A DNA stretch of 64,000 nt from Orrella sp037026685 (GTDB lineage: Bacteria; Pseudomonadota; Gammaproteobacteria; Burkholderiales; Burkholderiaceae_B). The stretch spans positions 62,001-126,000 of the forward strand of contig NZ_JBANET010000005.1 of the NCBI RefSeq assembly GCF_037026685.1, given 5' to 3'. A model generated the notes under the pieces. It was not told where the DNA came from and made no database searches. It saw only the letters and a list, made by a program, of their open reading frames with translations. Both the position numbers and the translations under genes were made by a program. Positions 1-9,810 of the stretch are shown one piece after another. Numbering within the stretch: position 1 is the stretch's first letter; the number at the start of each line of letters is the position of its first letter.

Positions 1-2
1 GC

Positions 3-1043
3 GTAGCGGCCGAGACCCTGTGCAACACCGGCCTGGTGGTGCTGGCTGGCGAAATCACCACCACGGCCAACGTCGACTACATCCAGGTCGCGCGCGACAC
101 CATCCGCCGCATCGGCTACGACAACACCGACTACGGCATCGACTACAAGGGCTGCGCGGTGCTGGTCGCCTACGACAAGCAATCGCCCGACATCGCCCAG
201 GGCGTGGACCGCAGTTCCGAGGACTACCTGAACCAGGGCGCCGGCGACCAGGGCCTGATGTTCGGCTACGCCTGCGACGAAACCCCCGACCTGATGCCCG
301 CGCCCATCTGGTATTCGCACCGCCTGGTGCAGCGCCAGAGCGAACTGCGCAAGGACGGCCGCCTGCCGTGGCTGCGCCCCGACGCCAAGTCGCAGGTCAC
401 CTTCCGCTACGTCGACGGCAAGCCCGTCGAGGTCGATACCGTGGTGCTCTCGACCCAGCACGCGCCGGAAATCTCGCAGCAGGCCATCCGCGAGGCCGTC
501 ATCGAGGACATCATCAAGCCCAGCTTTCCCGACGGCCTGATCACGCCCAAGACCAAGTTCCTGGTCAACCCCACCGGACGCTTCGTCATCGGCGGCCCGC
601 AGGGCGATGCCGGCCTGACCGGGCGCAAGATCATCGTGGACACCTACGGCGGCGCGTGCCCGCACGGCGGCGGCGCGTTCTCGGGCAAGGATCCCTCCAA
701 GGTCGACCGCTCGGCGGCCTATGCCGCCCGCTACGTGGCCAAGAACGTGGTGGCCGCCGGACTGGCGCGCCAGTGCCAGGTGCAGGTCAGCTACGCCATC
801 GGCGTGGCCGAGCCCATCAACATCACGGTCTACACCGAAGGCACCGGCGTCATTCCCGACGACCAGATCGCCAAGCTGGTGCGCGAGCATTTCGACCTGC
901 GTCCCAAGGGCATCATCCAGATGCTCGACCTGCTGCGGCCCATCTACGCCAAGACCGCGGCCTACGGCCACTTCGGCCGCGCCGAGCCCGAGTTCACCTG
1001 GGAACACACCGACAAGGCGGCCGCGCTGAAGAAGGCTGTCTGA
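3..1043 (+). CDS. metK: S-adenosylmethionine synthetase, 5' truncated by window edge
   Basis: Makes S-adenosylmethionine from methionine and ATP in the cytoplasm. The reading frame is open from base 3, and 346 residues are visible against a usual 385-390, so about 40 N-terminal residues, including the ATP-binding HxxD motif, lie outside the window. The GAGDQG motif is present near residue 75, and the glycine-rich GGGAFSGKD loop that binds phosphates sits about residue 220. The product feeds the methyl cycle, whose later steps (ahcY, metF) are encoded 3-6 kb downstream on the same strand. Identification is very secure. Confidence 0.97.
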   Translation, partial: VAAETLCNTGLVVLAGEITTTANVDYIQVARDTIRRIGYDNTDYGIDYKGCAVLVAYDKQSPDIAQGVDRSSEDYLNQGAGDQGLMFGYACDETPDLMPAPIWYSHRLVQRQSELRKDGRLPWLRPDAKSQVTFRYVDGKPVEVDTVVLSTQHAPEISQQAIREAVIEDIIKPSFPDGLITPKTKFLVNPTGRFVIGGPQGDAGLTGRKIIVDTYGGACPHGGGAFSGKDPSKVDRSAAYAARYVAKNVVAAGLARQCQVQVSYAIGVAEPINITVYTEGTGVIPDDQIAKLVREHFDLRPKGIIQMLDLLRPIYAKTAAYGHFGRAEPEFTWEHTDKAAALKKAV

Positions 1044-1171
1044 GGCCGGCGGCGGGCGGCGTGGCGGCCGGCCGTGCGGCCGCCGAGGGCGGCCACCCGG
1101 CCCGCGCCGATACCCCGGCCGCCCCCAGGGACTTGAAATGGGGGACGCAAGCCCGGTGCTAAGCTAGCTCC

Positions 1172-1426
1172 ATGCTTCACCCCGACGATACGACCTCCCC
1201 GGATTTCCCGGCCGATACCGGCGCGCCCGCCGGCTCGGGCCGGGATACCTTCGCCTTTACCGATTCGCCCTGCGTGGCGGTCTGCTCCACGCTCTATGAC
1301 GACGTGTGCCGCGGCTGCGGCCGCACCGCCATGGAGGTCGCCAACTGGGTGTTCATGGAGGAAGGCGAAAAACAAGTGGTCTGGCAGCGCATCCGCGCCC
1401 AGGGGTATCCCCGCCGCAACCGCTAG
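1172..1426 (+). CDS. DUF1289 family small cysteine-rich protein
   Basis: Short protein of 84 residues. The C-terminal half carries the DUF1289 pattern: SPCVAVCS, then CRGCGRT, and a helical tail with W (NWVFMEEGEKQ). The spacing C-x3-C and C-x2-C suggests metal or Fe-S binding, and homologues are often annotated as Fe-S proteins, but no biochemical role is established. The first 30 residues are Asp/Pro/Gly-rich and look disordered. It stands alone, 129 bases after metK and facing the convergent symporter gene. The ATG at 1172 has no strong Shine-Dalgarno sequence, so the start is less certain than the frame. Confidence 0.8.
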   Translation: MLHPDDTTSPDFPADTGAPAGSGRDTFAFTDSPCVAVCSTLYDDVCRGCGRTAMEVANWVFMEEGEKQVVWQRIRAQGYPRRNR

Positions 1427-1495
1427 GGGCGCGCCGCGCGCCGGGCCGGCCCGGGTCACGCACGGCGCGGGCGGCGGCGCCGCCCGCCTGCCGGC

Positions 1496-2848
1496 TCAGC
1501 TCTGGGGCTGCTTGGCGAAGTGTTCGCGCGTGAGCTTGACCACCACCGGCGCCAGCAGCAGCAGCGCGATCAGGTTGGGAATCGCCATCAGGCCGTTGAG
1601 CGTGTCGGCCAGCAGCCAGGCGAACTCCAGCTGGGCCAGCGCGCCGAAGGGCACGGCGATGACCCAGATGATCCGGAACGGCATGACGGCGCGCACGCCG
1701 GCCAGGAACTCCCAGCAGCGCTCGCTCAGGTAGCTCCAGCCCAGGATGGTGGTGAAGGCGAACACCGCCAGCGCCACGGCGATGATGTATTGCCCCACGC
1801 CCGGCAGCGCATGGCCGTAGGCCGCCGCCGAAAGCGGCGCGCCGCTGGCGCCTTCGGTCCACAGGCCCGAGCACACGATCACCAGGCCCGTCATGGTGCA
1901 GATGACGATGGTGTCGATGAAGGTGCCGATCATGCCGATCATGCCCGAGCGCACCGGGCTGTCGCTGGTGCCGGCCGCCTGCGCGATGCCGGCGGTGCCC
2001 AGGCCCGCCTCGTTCGAGAAGATGCCGCGCGCCACGCCGTAGCGCATGGCGGCCATGACGGCCGCGCCGGCAAAGCCGCCGGTGGCCGCGATGGGGGTGA
2101 AGGCGTGGGTAAAGATCAGGCCGAAGGCCGCGGGGATGGCGTCGGCCATGACGATCAGGGCGATCACCGAGGCCAGGATGTAGGCCACGCACATGAAGGG
2201 CACCAGCGCCGAGGCGACCTTGCCGATGCGGCGGATGCCGCCCAGCACCACCATGCCGATCAGCACCATGGTCAGCACGCCGGTCAGCCACTGGGGCACG
2301 TCGAAGGAGGTCTGCAGGGCGTCGGCCATGCTGTTGACCTGCACCATGTTGCCGATGCCAAAGCCGGCCAGCCCGCCGAACAGCGCGAAGGCCAGGCCCA
2401 GCCAGCGCCATTGCGGGCCCAGGCCGTTGCGGATGGCGTACATCGGCCCGCCGGTGAATTCGCCGCGCGGGTCCTTCTCGCGGTAGTGCACGGCCAGCAC
2501 CACCTCGCTGTACTTGGTGGCCATGCCCACCAGCGCGGTGCACCACATCCAGAACAGCGCGCCCGGGCCGCCCAGGAAGATGGCGGTGGCCACGCCGGCG
2601 ATGTTACCGGTGCCCACCGTGGCGGCCAGGCTGGTCATCAGCGCCTGGAAGGGGCTGATGTCGCCGGTGGCGGCATCGCCCTTGACGCGGTTGCGCCACA
2701 TCAGCCGAAAGCCGGTGCCTATCCTGGACAGCGGCATGAACCCCAGCCGCAGCATGAGGAACAGGCCGGTGCCCAGGATGAGGACCAGCATCAGGGGACC
2801 CCAGACGATGCCGTTCAGGGAATTGACGAAAGATTCGAGCGCGGCCAT
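1496..2848 (-). CDS. Alanine/glycine:cation symporter family protein (AGCS)
   Basis: Inner-membrane sodium- or proton-coupled amino-acid importer. The protein is 450 residues with about eleven hydrophobic segments. It carries the AGCS signature GGPGALFWMWCTALVG (about residues 95-110), preceded by the conserved TVGTGNIAGVA stretch. The start ATG at 2848 follows a GGAG ribosome site six bases upstream, which decides it against the much longer open frame extending into ahcY antisense. It is transcribed divergently from the glycosyltransferase gene. The usual substrates are D/L-alanine or glycine, and the exact substrate cannot be read from sequence. Confidence 0.93.
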   Translation of the reverse strand: MAALESFVNSLNGIVWGPLMLVLILGTGLFLMLRLGFMPLSRIGTGFRLMWRNRVKGDAATGDISPFQALMTSLAATVGTGNIAGVATAIFLGGPGALFWMWCTALVGMATKYSEVVLAVHYREKDPRGEFTGGPMYAIRNGLGPQWRWLGLAFALFGGLAGFGIGNMVQVNSMADALQTSFDVPQWLTGVLTMVLIGMVVLGGIRRIGKVASALVPFMCVAYILASVIALIVMADAIPAAFGLIFTHAFTPIAATGGFAGAAVMAAMRYGVARGIFSNEAGLGTAGIAQAAGTSDSPVRSGMIGMIGTFIDTIVICTMTGLVIVCSGLWTEGASGAPLSAAAYGHALPGVGQYIIAVALAVFAFTTILGWSYLSERCWEFLAGVRAVMPFRIIWVIAVPFGALAQLEFAWLLADTLNGLMAIPNLIALLLLAPVVVKLTREHFAKQPQS

Positions 2849-2936
2849 GGCGCCTCCGCAGGATGGGGATAGGAAATGGACGGGCGGCGCCCGTGGCGCC
2901 AAGCGCAATGGTAACGCCGGTGGCGTCCCGGATGTA

Positions 2937-2965
2937 TTGGACTTGTCATGTGTCTGTGGCCTAAT
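2937..2965 (+). promoter_or_regulatory. Possible sigma70-type promoter for the glycosyltransferase
   Basis: TTGGAC at 2937-2942 and CCTAAT at 2960-2965 are separated by 17 bases, 31 bases before the glycosyltransferase ATG. Both hexamers are imperfect. Weak support. Confidence 0.3.
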
Positions 2966-2995
2966 TTCCGGCATCGAAACGGCCGGGAGCCGCCC

Positions 2996-4087
2996 ATGCA
3001 TATCCTGCTCGTCAGCGATGCCTGGCATCCGCAAGTCAGCGGCGTCGTCCGCACCTGGACCTCGGTGCAGCGCGTGTTGGCCGGCTGGGGCCACACGCTC
3101 GAGGTTATCGGCCCCTCGGGTTCGCTGACCATCCCGGCTCCCAGCGAGCGCGCCCTGCGCCTGTGCATCAACCCCGGCCGCCACCTGCGCCGCCTGCTGG
3201 GCGCGCGCGTACCCGATGCGCTGCACATCGCCACCGAAGGCCCGCTGGGCATGGCCGCCCGGTCGCTGGCGCTGGCGCGCGGCTGGCGCTTCACCACGTC
3301 CTTTCACACCGCCTTTCCCGAATACCTGCAGCTGCGCATGGGCGTGCCGGCGGCGCTTACCTACCGCTACCTGCGCTGGTTCCACCGGCCCTCGCAGAAG
3401 GTGCTGGTGCCCACCCACACGCTGCGCACCCAGCTGGCGGCCCACGGCTTTGCCAACATGCAGGTCTGGGCGCGCGGGGTCGATGCCCGGCAGTTTGCCC
3501 CGGACGACGGGCTGGCGCTGGCCGGGCTGCCCCGGCCCATCCACCTGAGCGTGGGCCGGCTGGCGCGCGAGAAGAACCTGGACGCCTTCCTGGCGCTGGA
3601 GCTGCCCGGCAGCAAGGTGGTGGCCGGCGACGGGCCCGACGCCGCGCGCCTGCGCAAGCAGTACCCGGACGCGGTGTTCCTGGGCATGGTGCCGCACGAC
3701 CGCCTGGCGCCGCTGTACTCGGCCGCCGATGTTTTCGTCTTTCCCAGCCTGACCGACACCTTCGGCCTGGTGATGCTCGAGGCCATGGCCTGCGGCACGC
3801 CGGTGGCCGCACTGCCAGGCGCCGCGCCCTGCGCGGTGGTCGAGGAAGGCGTGACCGGCTGCGTGCACGCCGATCTTGCGCGGGCCTGCCATGGCGCCCT
3901 GGGCCTGGACCGCCAGCAGGTGCGCGAGCGCACGCTGGGCCGCACCTGGGACGTCATTGCCGGCGAGCTGCTCGATGCCCTGGTGCCCCTGGCGCCCGCG
4001 CACCGGACTGCTGACGCGCCCCAGGTGGCGGGTATACAATGCGGGCTTCCTGAGGAGCGTTGCGACGGGTCGCGCGTCGTCCGCTAG
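2996..4087 (+). CDS. Glycosyltransferase family 4 (GT-B, mannosyltransferase-like)
   Basis: Protein of 363 residues starting MHILLVSDAWHPQVSGVVRT, the characteristic N-terminus of GDP-mannose-dependent alpha-mannosyltransferases (MgtA-like). The C-terminal nucleotide-sugar site is visible as SLTDTFGLVMLEAMACGTPV, the E-x7-E region of GT4 enzymes, with the first acid as Asp. It presumably adds a hexose to a lipid or envelope glycan on the cytoplasmic side of the membrane; donor and acceptor are unknown. The ATG at 2996 is preferred over one 48 bases upstream because it begins the conserved beta strand. Its last 13 codons overlap the promoter and 5' part of the SAH riboswitch of ahcY. Confidence 0.85.
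   Translation: MHILLVSDAWHPQVSGVVRTWTSVQRVLAGWGHTLEVIGPSGSLTIPAPSERALRLCINPGRHLRRLLGARVPDALHIATEGPLGMAARSLALARGWRFTTSFHTAFPEYLQLRMGVPAALTYRYLRWFHRPSQKVLVPTHTLRTQLAAHGFANMQVWARGVDARQFAPDDGLALAGLPRPIHLSVGRLAREKNLDAFLALELPGSKVVAGDGPDAARLRKQYPDAVFLGMVPHDRLAPLYSAADVFVFPSLTDTFGLVMLEAMACGTPVAALPGAAPCAVVEEGVTGCVHADLARACHGALGLDRQQVRERTLGRTWDVIAGELLDALVPLAPAHRTADAPQVAGIQCGLPEERCDGSRVVR
4011..4040 (+). promoter_or_regulatory. Promoter of the riboswitch-ahcY transcript
   Basis: CTGACG at 4011-4016 and TACAAT at 4035-4040 are 18 bases apart, and the start would fall just before the riboswitch P1 stem. The promoter lies inside the 3' end of the glycosyltransferase gene. The -10 matches consensus at five of six positions, the -35 at four. 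Confidence 0.5.
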
Positions 4088-4204
4088 CCGCCTTGCCGGG
4101 CGCGCTGGCCGGCACCACCCGCCAGGCTCAGGATCGTTTCCTTGCCGGTGCGCCCTGGCGCCCGGCACGCTCGGCCCGCTGGCCGGGCAGAAACCGCGCT
4201 CGTC
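4047..4204 (+). ncRNA. S-adenosylhomocysteine (SAH) riboswitch
   Basis: Cis-acting aptamer that senses S-adenosylhomocysteine and turns on ahcY. The conserved core is visible: CCTGAG (4049-4054) pairs with CTCAGG (4127-4132) as P1, with GAGGAGCGTTGCGAC on the 5' side and GCCAGGCTCAGG on the 3' side. The pseudoknot is GAGCG (4055-4059) with CGCTC (4197-4201), joined by a GC-rich P4 hairpin. This is the known arrangement of the family in beta- and gammaproteobacteria, directly upstream of ahcY. The 5' end lies within the preceding glycosyltransferase coding sequence, which is uncommon. Confidence 0.9.
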
Positions 4205-4276
4205 CAACCCTGCAAGCCGGGGCACGGGCGAGGCTTTCCTCTTCCCCCGGTCTTGCAGGCTCAACCGGAGCCCTGC

Positions 4277-5695
<1,419 letters not shown>

Positions 5696-5725
5696 CGGGG
5701 ACGCGCTCCTGTAGCACAATGGGAA

Positions 5726-5790
5726 GCCCGCCGCCTGCGGCGGGCGCCATCCCCGCGGCCCGGCTTCTGCGAGCCGCACGCCTTGCGTGC
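5726..5790 (+). other. Hairpins between ahcY and the small membrane protein gene
   Basis: A perfect 8-bp stem GCCCGCCG/CGGCGGGC with CCTG loop (5726-5745) and a second stem GCACGC-CTT-GCGTGC (5776-5790) lie in the 155-base gap. Neither is followed by a T-tract, so a simple intrinsic terminator is doubtful. They may lower read-through or stabilise the upstream mRNA 3' end. Confidence 0.35.
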
Positions 5791-5850
5791 GCAGGCAAAC
5801 CGGCAGAGGGCGCGGCGCGGGTCTTCATCCACCGGAACAGGAAAACTGAA

Positions 5851-6186
5851 ATGACGCTGATCCTCGTCTGGCTGTTGAATTCCGTTGCGCTGCTGGCGGT
5901 TGCCTACCTTTTGCCGGGCATCACCGTGGCCAGCTTCGGCTCGGCCATGATCGCCGCCCTGGTGCTGGGGCTCTTGAACATGCTGGTCAAGCCGGTCCTG
6001 GTCTTTCTCACGCTGCCCATCACGATCATCACGCTGGGCTTGTTCCTGATCGTGCTCAATGCGCTGCTGTTCTGGTTCGCCGGCTCGGTGCTGCGCGGCT
6101 TCAATGTCGCCGGCTTCTGGTGGGCGCTGGCCGGGGCGCTGCTCTACAGCCTGATCTCGGGCCTGCTCTCGGCGCTCATCGTCTAA
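5851..6186 (+). CDS. Small inner-membrane protein, phage holin family 4 (YvlD-like)
   Basis: Protein of 111 residues made almost wholly of four hydrophobic segments: residues 4-24, 30-50, 56-76 and 88-109. The loop NMLVKPVLVFLTLPITIITLG is typical of the DUF360/YvlD group within the phage-holin-4 superfamily. Despite the name, chromosomal members are not lysis genes, and their role in the membrane is unknown. It sits between ahcY and metF, the usual position in Burkholderiales genomes, and is probably co-transcribed with metF three bases downstream. The GGAACAGG stretch about 15 bases before the ATG is a weak ribosome site. Confidence 0.88.
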   Translation: MTLILVWLLNSVALLAVAYLLPGITVASFGSAMIAALVLGLLNMLVKPVLVFLTLPITIITLGLFLIVLNALLFWFAGSVLRGFNVAGFWWALAGALLYSLISGLLSALIV

Positions 6187-6189
6187 AAA

Positions 6190-7038
6190 ATGCCCCCCTA
6201 CGACAACAAGGACAAGGCGTTCAGCCTGGAGTTTTTCCCCCCGCGCGACCTGGCCGCCCAAGAGCGGCTGGTGCGCACGGCCAAGCAACTGATGGCGCTG
6301 CACCCGCGCTATGTCAGCGTCACCTTCGGCGCCGGCGGCTCCACCCGCGAGGGCACGGCCGGCACGGTGCGCACGCTGCGCAACCTGGGCTGCGAGGCCG
6401 CGCCGCATTTGTCGTGCATCGGCGCCACGCGCGAGCAGCTGCGCCAGATCCTGCAGTCGTACAAGGACGAGGGCGTGCGCCGCGTGGTGGCCCTGCGCGG
6501 CGACCTGCCCTCGGGCATGGGCGGCGAGGCCGGCGAGCTGCGCTACGCCAGCGAACTGGTGGCCTTCATCCGCGCCGAGTTCGGCAACGCCTTCCACATC
6601 GAGGTGGCCGCCTATCCCGAGATGCATCCGCAGGCCGAAAGCCCCGCGCAGGACCTGGCGCATTTCGTGCAGAAGGTGCAGGCCGGGGCCGACAGCGCGA
6701 TCACGCAATACTTCTTCAACGCCGAGGCGTATTTCGATTTCGTCTCGCGCGCGCAGGCCAAGGGCGTGAACGTGCCCATCGTGCCGGGCATCATGCCCAT
6801 CACCAACCACACGCAGCTGGCGCGCTTCTCGCAGATGTGCGGGGCCGAGATCCCGCGCTGGATCCGCCTGCGCCTGGCCGAGTTCGGCGATGACAAGGCC
6901 TCGATCCGCGCCTTCGGGGTGGACGTGGTCACGCAGCTGTGCCAGCGCCTGCTGGAGAACGGCGCGCCCGGCCTGCATTTCTATACGCTCAACAGCGCCG
7001 AGGCCACGCAGGCGATCTGGCAAGGACTGGGGCGCTAG
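6190..7038 (+). CDS. metF: 5,10-methylenetetrahydrofolate reductase
   Basis: FAD enzyme that reduces methylenetetrahydrofolate to 5-methyltetrahydrofolate, the methyl donor for remaking methionine from the homocysteine released by AhcY. Length 282 residues, normal for bacterial MetF. The N-terminal FSLEFFPPR contains the catalytic Glu. YVSVTFGAGGST and the ALRGDLP segment (about residues 102-108) are FAD/folate-site motifs, and AITQYFFN is about residue 175. The ATG comes three bases after the previous stop with no clear Shine-Dalgarno sequence, pointing to translational coupling. It converges on the Anbu operon, leaving a 28-base gap. Confidence 0.97.
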   Translation: MPPYDNKDKAFSLEFFPPRDLAAQERLVRTAKQLMALHPRYVSVTFGAGGSTREGTAGTVRTLRNLGCEAAPHLSCIGATREQLRQILQSYKDEGVRRVVALRGDLPSGMGGEAGELRYASELVAFIRAEFGNAFHIEVAAYPEMHPQAESPAQDLAHFVQKVQAGADSAITQYFFNAEAYFDFVSRAQAKGVNVPIVPGIMPITNHTQLARFSQMCGAEIPRWIRLRLAEFGDDKASIRAFGVDVVTQLCQRLLENGAPGLHFYTLNSAEATQAIWQGLGR

Positions 7039-7066
7039 GCCCGAGATGCGGTTGTAGGCGTCGATC

Positions 7067-7930
7067 CTACTGCGCCTGCAGCCTTTCCGAGCCCTGCGCC
7101 AGCACCTGCAGGTCGGTGAAGTCGGTGGGTTCGGCGTGGCCCGGGATCATGCGCACGGGCTGGTGCACCCGGTCGGCCGGCACCAGCGATTGCGGGTCGT
7201 GCGAGGACGACCAGACCGGGTCGGGGATCTCGGCGAACACCTGGCGCAGCCGCTCGCCCCAGGAGCTGCGGATCATGCGGAAATACTCGTTGTTCTCGTC
7301 GATGTTGGCAAAGTGCGTCACGCGCAGCGTGCCGGCGTCGTAGACCAGCAGGTCCAGCGGCATGCCCACCGAGATGTTCGAGCGCAGCGTCGAATCCATG
7401 GAGATCAGCGCGCACTTGGCGGCCTCGTCCAGCGAGGTGTCCGGGCGCAGCACGCGGTCCAGGATGGGCTTGCCGTACTTGGCCTCGCCGATCTGGAAAT
7501 AGGGCGACTCGGCATGGGCCTCGATGAAATTGCCGGCCGAATAGACCTGGAACAGGCGGCAGCTTTCGGTGCCGATCTGCCCGCCGAAGATCATCGAGAT
7601 GTTGAACTCGATGCCCTGCTGCTTGAGGGCCTCGCCCTCGCGCGCGTACACCAGGCGCACCGCCTCGCCCACGTGGCGCGCCGCCTCGAACATGTTGGGC
7701 GCGTTCCAGATGGAGTCGGCGCCTTCGCGCTCGTGGGCCGCCAGGACGTTGCCCACGGCCTGGCTGATGGCCAGGTTGCCCGCCGTCATCAGCACCATGA
7801 CCCGTTCGCCGGGATGCTCGAAGACGCTGAGCTTGCGATAGGTGCTGATCTGGTCCACGCCGGCGTTGGTGCGGGAGTCGGCCAGGAAAACCAGGCCGCT
7901 GTTGAGCCGGGCGGCAATGCAATAGGTCAT
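7067..7930 (-). CDS. Anbu: proteasome-like N-terminal nucleophile peptidase
   Basis: Peptidase of the ancestral beta-subunit (Anbu/BPH) family, a bacterial relative of 20S proteasome and HslV subunits; 287 residues. Removing the initiator Met exposes Thr1 (MTYCIAARLNSGL). Asp17 lies in LADSRTNAG and Lys32 in STYRKLSVF, so the proteasome-type catalytic set is present. Further family features are LMTAGNLAISQAV and SMIFGGQIG. The protein is cytoplasmic, with no signal peptide. It is the last gene of an operon behind transglutaminase-like, alpha-E and ATP-grasp genes, the known genomic context of Anbu. Physiological substrates are unknown. Confidence 0.93.
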   Translation of the reverse strand: MTYCIAARLNSGLVFLADSRTNAGVDQISTYRKLSVFEHPGERVMVLMTAGNLAISQAVGNVLAAHEREGADSIWNAPNMFEAARHVGEAVRLVYAREGEALKQQGIEFNISMIFGGQIGTESCRLFQVYSAGNFIEAHAESPYFQIGEAKYGKPILDRVLRPDTSLDEAAKCALISMDSTLRSNISVGMPLDLLVYDAGTLRVTHFANIDENNEYFRMIRSSWGERLRQVFAEIPDPVWSSSHDPQSLVPADRVHQPVRMIPGHAEPTDFTDLQVLAQGSERLQAQ

Positions 7931-7999
7931 TTCGGGAGCGCTTGATGGCCGCCGGATGGCAGCAGGTTTGCGGGCATTTTATAGCGGCCGCGGCGGCGA

Positions 8000-8806
8000 T
8001 CAAGCCCCCATCGCGCCTTGCACCACCTGCACGCTGACGGTCATGGATTCGATCCCGCCGCCGGTGCGCACGCCGCGCACGGGCGAGGCCGAATCGTAGT
8101 CGCGCGCCACCGCCAGGCGGCAATGGCATTCGCTGGCGTACTGGCGATTGGTCACGTCGATGCTGCTCCAGCCCAGGTCGGGCAGCCAGACGTCCACCCA
8201 GGCGTGGCTGGCGGCGTGCTCGGCGGTGGTGTAAAGGTAGCCGCTGACGTAGCGCGCCGGTACGCCCAGGCCGCGCACGCAGGCCAGGAACAGATGGGCA
8301 TGGTCCTGGCACACGCCATGGCCCAGCCGCAGCACCTGCTGCGCGGCGGTGGTCACGTCGGTGGTGCCCGGTTCGTACTTGACGCGCTCGCAGATGGCCA
8401 CGGCCAGCGCCAGCGCGTCGGCCGGCTCGCGGATGCCCTGCGGCAGCACCGAGCGGCAAAAGGCCATCACCGTCTCGTCGGGCAGGGTCAGCGAGGTGCT
8501 GACGCAAAAGGCCTGCACCGGCAGGCGGCTTTCGTCATGGCGCAGCACGCCGTCGGGCAGGTGGTCGACTTCCACGTGGCCCGTCACGCGCAGCTCGATC
8601 TCGGTGTGAGGACGCGTCAGCGTCATGGTGTGCGTGATGTTGCCGTAGGCGTCGATGTTCGCCTGCAGCGAGCCGGGCGCGTCGATGTGCCAGCGCAGCG
8701 CGCGCTGGTGCTCGTCGTTGCGCGGCGTGAGCCGCAGCGTCTGGATGCTGTAGTCCACCGGCTGGGTATAGCGGTAGCGGGTGATGTGTCGGATCAGGTG
8801 CTTCAT
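8000..8806 (-). CDS. Transglutaminase-like cysteine protease/amidase
   Basis: Papain-fold transglutaminase-core protein of 268 residues. Catalytic residues are visible in order: Cys in LGHGVCQDHAHLFL (about residue 166), His in ASHAWVDVWLP (about 203), Asp in SSIDVTNRQ. The N-terminal 100 residues form the beta-sandwich usually found before this domain (HITRYRYTQPVDYS, with LRLTPR). No signal peptide is seen, so it is cytoplasmic. It may cleave or form amide or isopeptide bonds, perhaps on peptides made by the co-encoded ATP-grasp ligase. It lies 33 bases after the alpha-E gene and 69 bases before Anbu. Confidence 0.92.
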   Translation of the reverse strand: MKHLIRHITRYRYTQPVDYSIQTLRLTPRNDEHQRALRWHIDAPGSLQANIDAYGNITHTMTLTRPHTEIELRVTGHVEVDHLPDGVLRHDESRLPVQAFCVSTSLTLPDETVMAFCRSVLPQGIREPADALALAVAICERVKYEPGTTDVTTAAQQVLRLGHGVCQDHAHLFLACVRGLGVPARYVSGYLYTTAEHAASHAWVDVWLPDLGWSSIDVTNRQYASECHCRLAVARDYDSASPVRGVRTGGGIESMTVSVQVVQGAMGA

Positions 8807-8839
8807 TGTCTCGCTCTCGTTTGCGGGCGCGCGCGGCGC

Positions 8840-9790
8840 TCAATGGGCCAGCGGCACCAGGAAATCCCGCGCGATCCGGTTGCCCAGGTCGTTGATGCGC
8901 GCCAGGAAGCGCTCCAGGTATTGGTGCAGGCCGGCCTGCAGGATGTCCTCGACCCGGCCGTATTCGAGCTCGGCGCGCAGCAGCCCGGCCAGTCGTTCGG
9001 TTTCCTTGGAGCGCGCGTTCGAGATGCGCGCCAGGTCCTTGGAGACGGCCCGCACCGAGGCCAGCAGCGAGCGCGGCATGTCCCCGCGCAGGATCAGCAG
9101 TTCGGCCACCCGTTCGGGCGCGATCACGTCGCGGTAGACCTTGCGGTAGATCTCGAAGCCCGAGACCGAGCCCAGGATGGCCCACCAGCGGTAGAACTCG
9201 CCCACGCCCTCGTGCTCGGCCGGCGGCGCGCCGTCGCGTTCGTGGAATTTCACGTCCAGCAGCCGGGCCGTGTTGTCGGCGCGCTCCAGGTGCATGCCCA
9301 GGCGCAGGAAGGTCAGCGCGTCGTCCTCGAGCATGGTGCCGATGGTCACGCCCCGGGCCAGGTGCGAGCGCAGCTTGACCCACTCGAAGAACTCGCCGGC
9401 GTTGTGTTCGAGCAGGCCGCCGCGCTGGTGGCGCTGCAGCTCCAGCCAGATGGTGTTGTAGGTTTCCCAGACCTCGGTGGTCAGGCTGCCGCGCACCGCG
9501 CGCGCGTTCTCGCGCGCCGCGTACAGGCAGGAACGGATGGACGAGGGGTTGTCGGCATCGTGCACCATGAAATGCAGGATTTCCTGCGGCGTGCCGCCGG
9601 GATAGGCCGCGTCGAAGCGGCCCTGCAGCTCGCTGATGGCCAGCACCGCGCGCCAGGAGGCTTCGCGCGCGGCCGGCTCCTGCGGCAGCAGCGACATCTG
9701 CAGGTTCACGTCCAGCATGCGCGCCGTGTTCTCGGCGCGCTCCATGTATCGGCACATCCAGAACAGGTTGTCGGCGGTCCGGCTCAGCAT
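8840..9790 (-). CDS. Alpha-E domain protein (DUF403)
   Basis: All-helical protein of 316 residues beginning MLSRTADNLFWMCRYMERAEN, the diagnostic alpha-E start with conserved ERAENTAR. The motif returns as GMHLERADNTARLLDVKF about residue 170, showing internal duplication. The family almost always lies beside a circularly permuted ATP-grasp gene and a transglutaminase-like gene, as here, and is thought to act as a partner or scaffold of the ligase. No catalytic residues are known. Start ATG at 9790 is 20 bases after the ATP-grasp stop, with a GGGAGAAG ribosome site just before it. Confidence 0.93.
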   Translation of the reverse strand: MLSRTADNLFWMCRYMERAENTARMLDVNLQMSLLPQEPAAREASWRAVLAISELQGRFDAAYPGGTPQEILHFMVHDADNPSSIRSCLYAARENARAVRGSLTTEVWETYNTIWLELQRHQRGGLLEHNAGEFFEWVKLRSHLARGVTIGTMLEDDALTFLRLGMHLERADNTARLLDVKFHERDGAPPAEHEGVGEFYRWWAILGSVSGFEIYRKVYRDVIAPERVAELLILRGDMPRSLLASVRAVSKDLARISNARSKETERLAGLLRAELEYGRVEDILQAGLHQYLERFLARINDLGNRIARDFLVPLAH

Positions 9791-9810
9791 CGTCTTCTCC
9801 CGTCGGTCCG

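Noticed and set aside
7054..7070. GTAGG/CCTAC stem between metF and Anbu as a terminator
   Set aside because: Five-base stem without T-tract and overlapping the Anbu stop; too weak to list.
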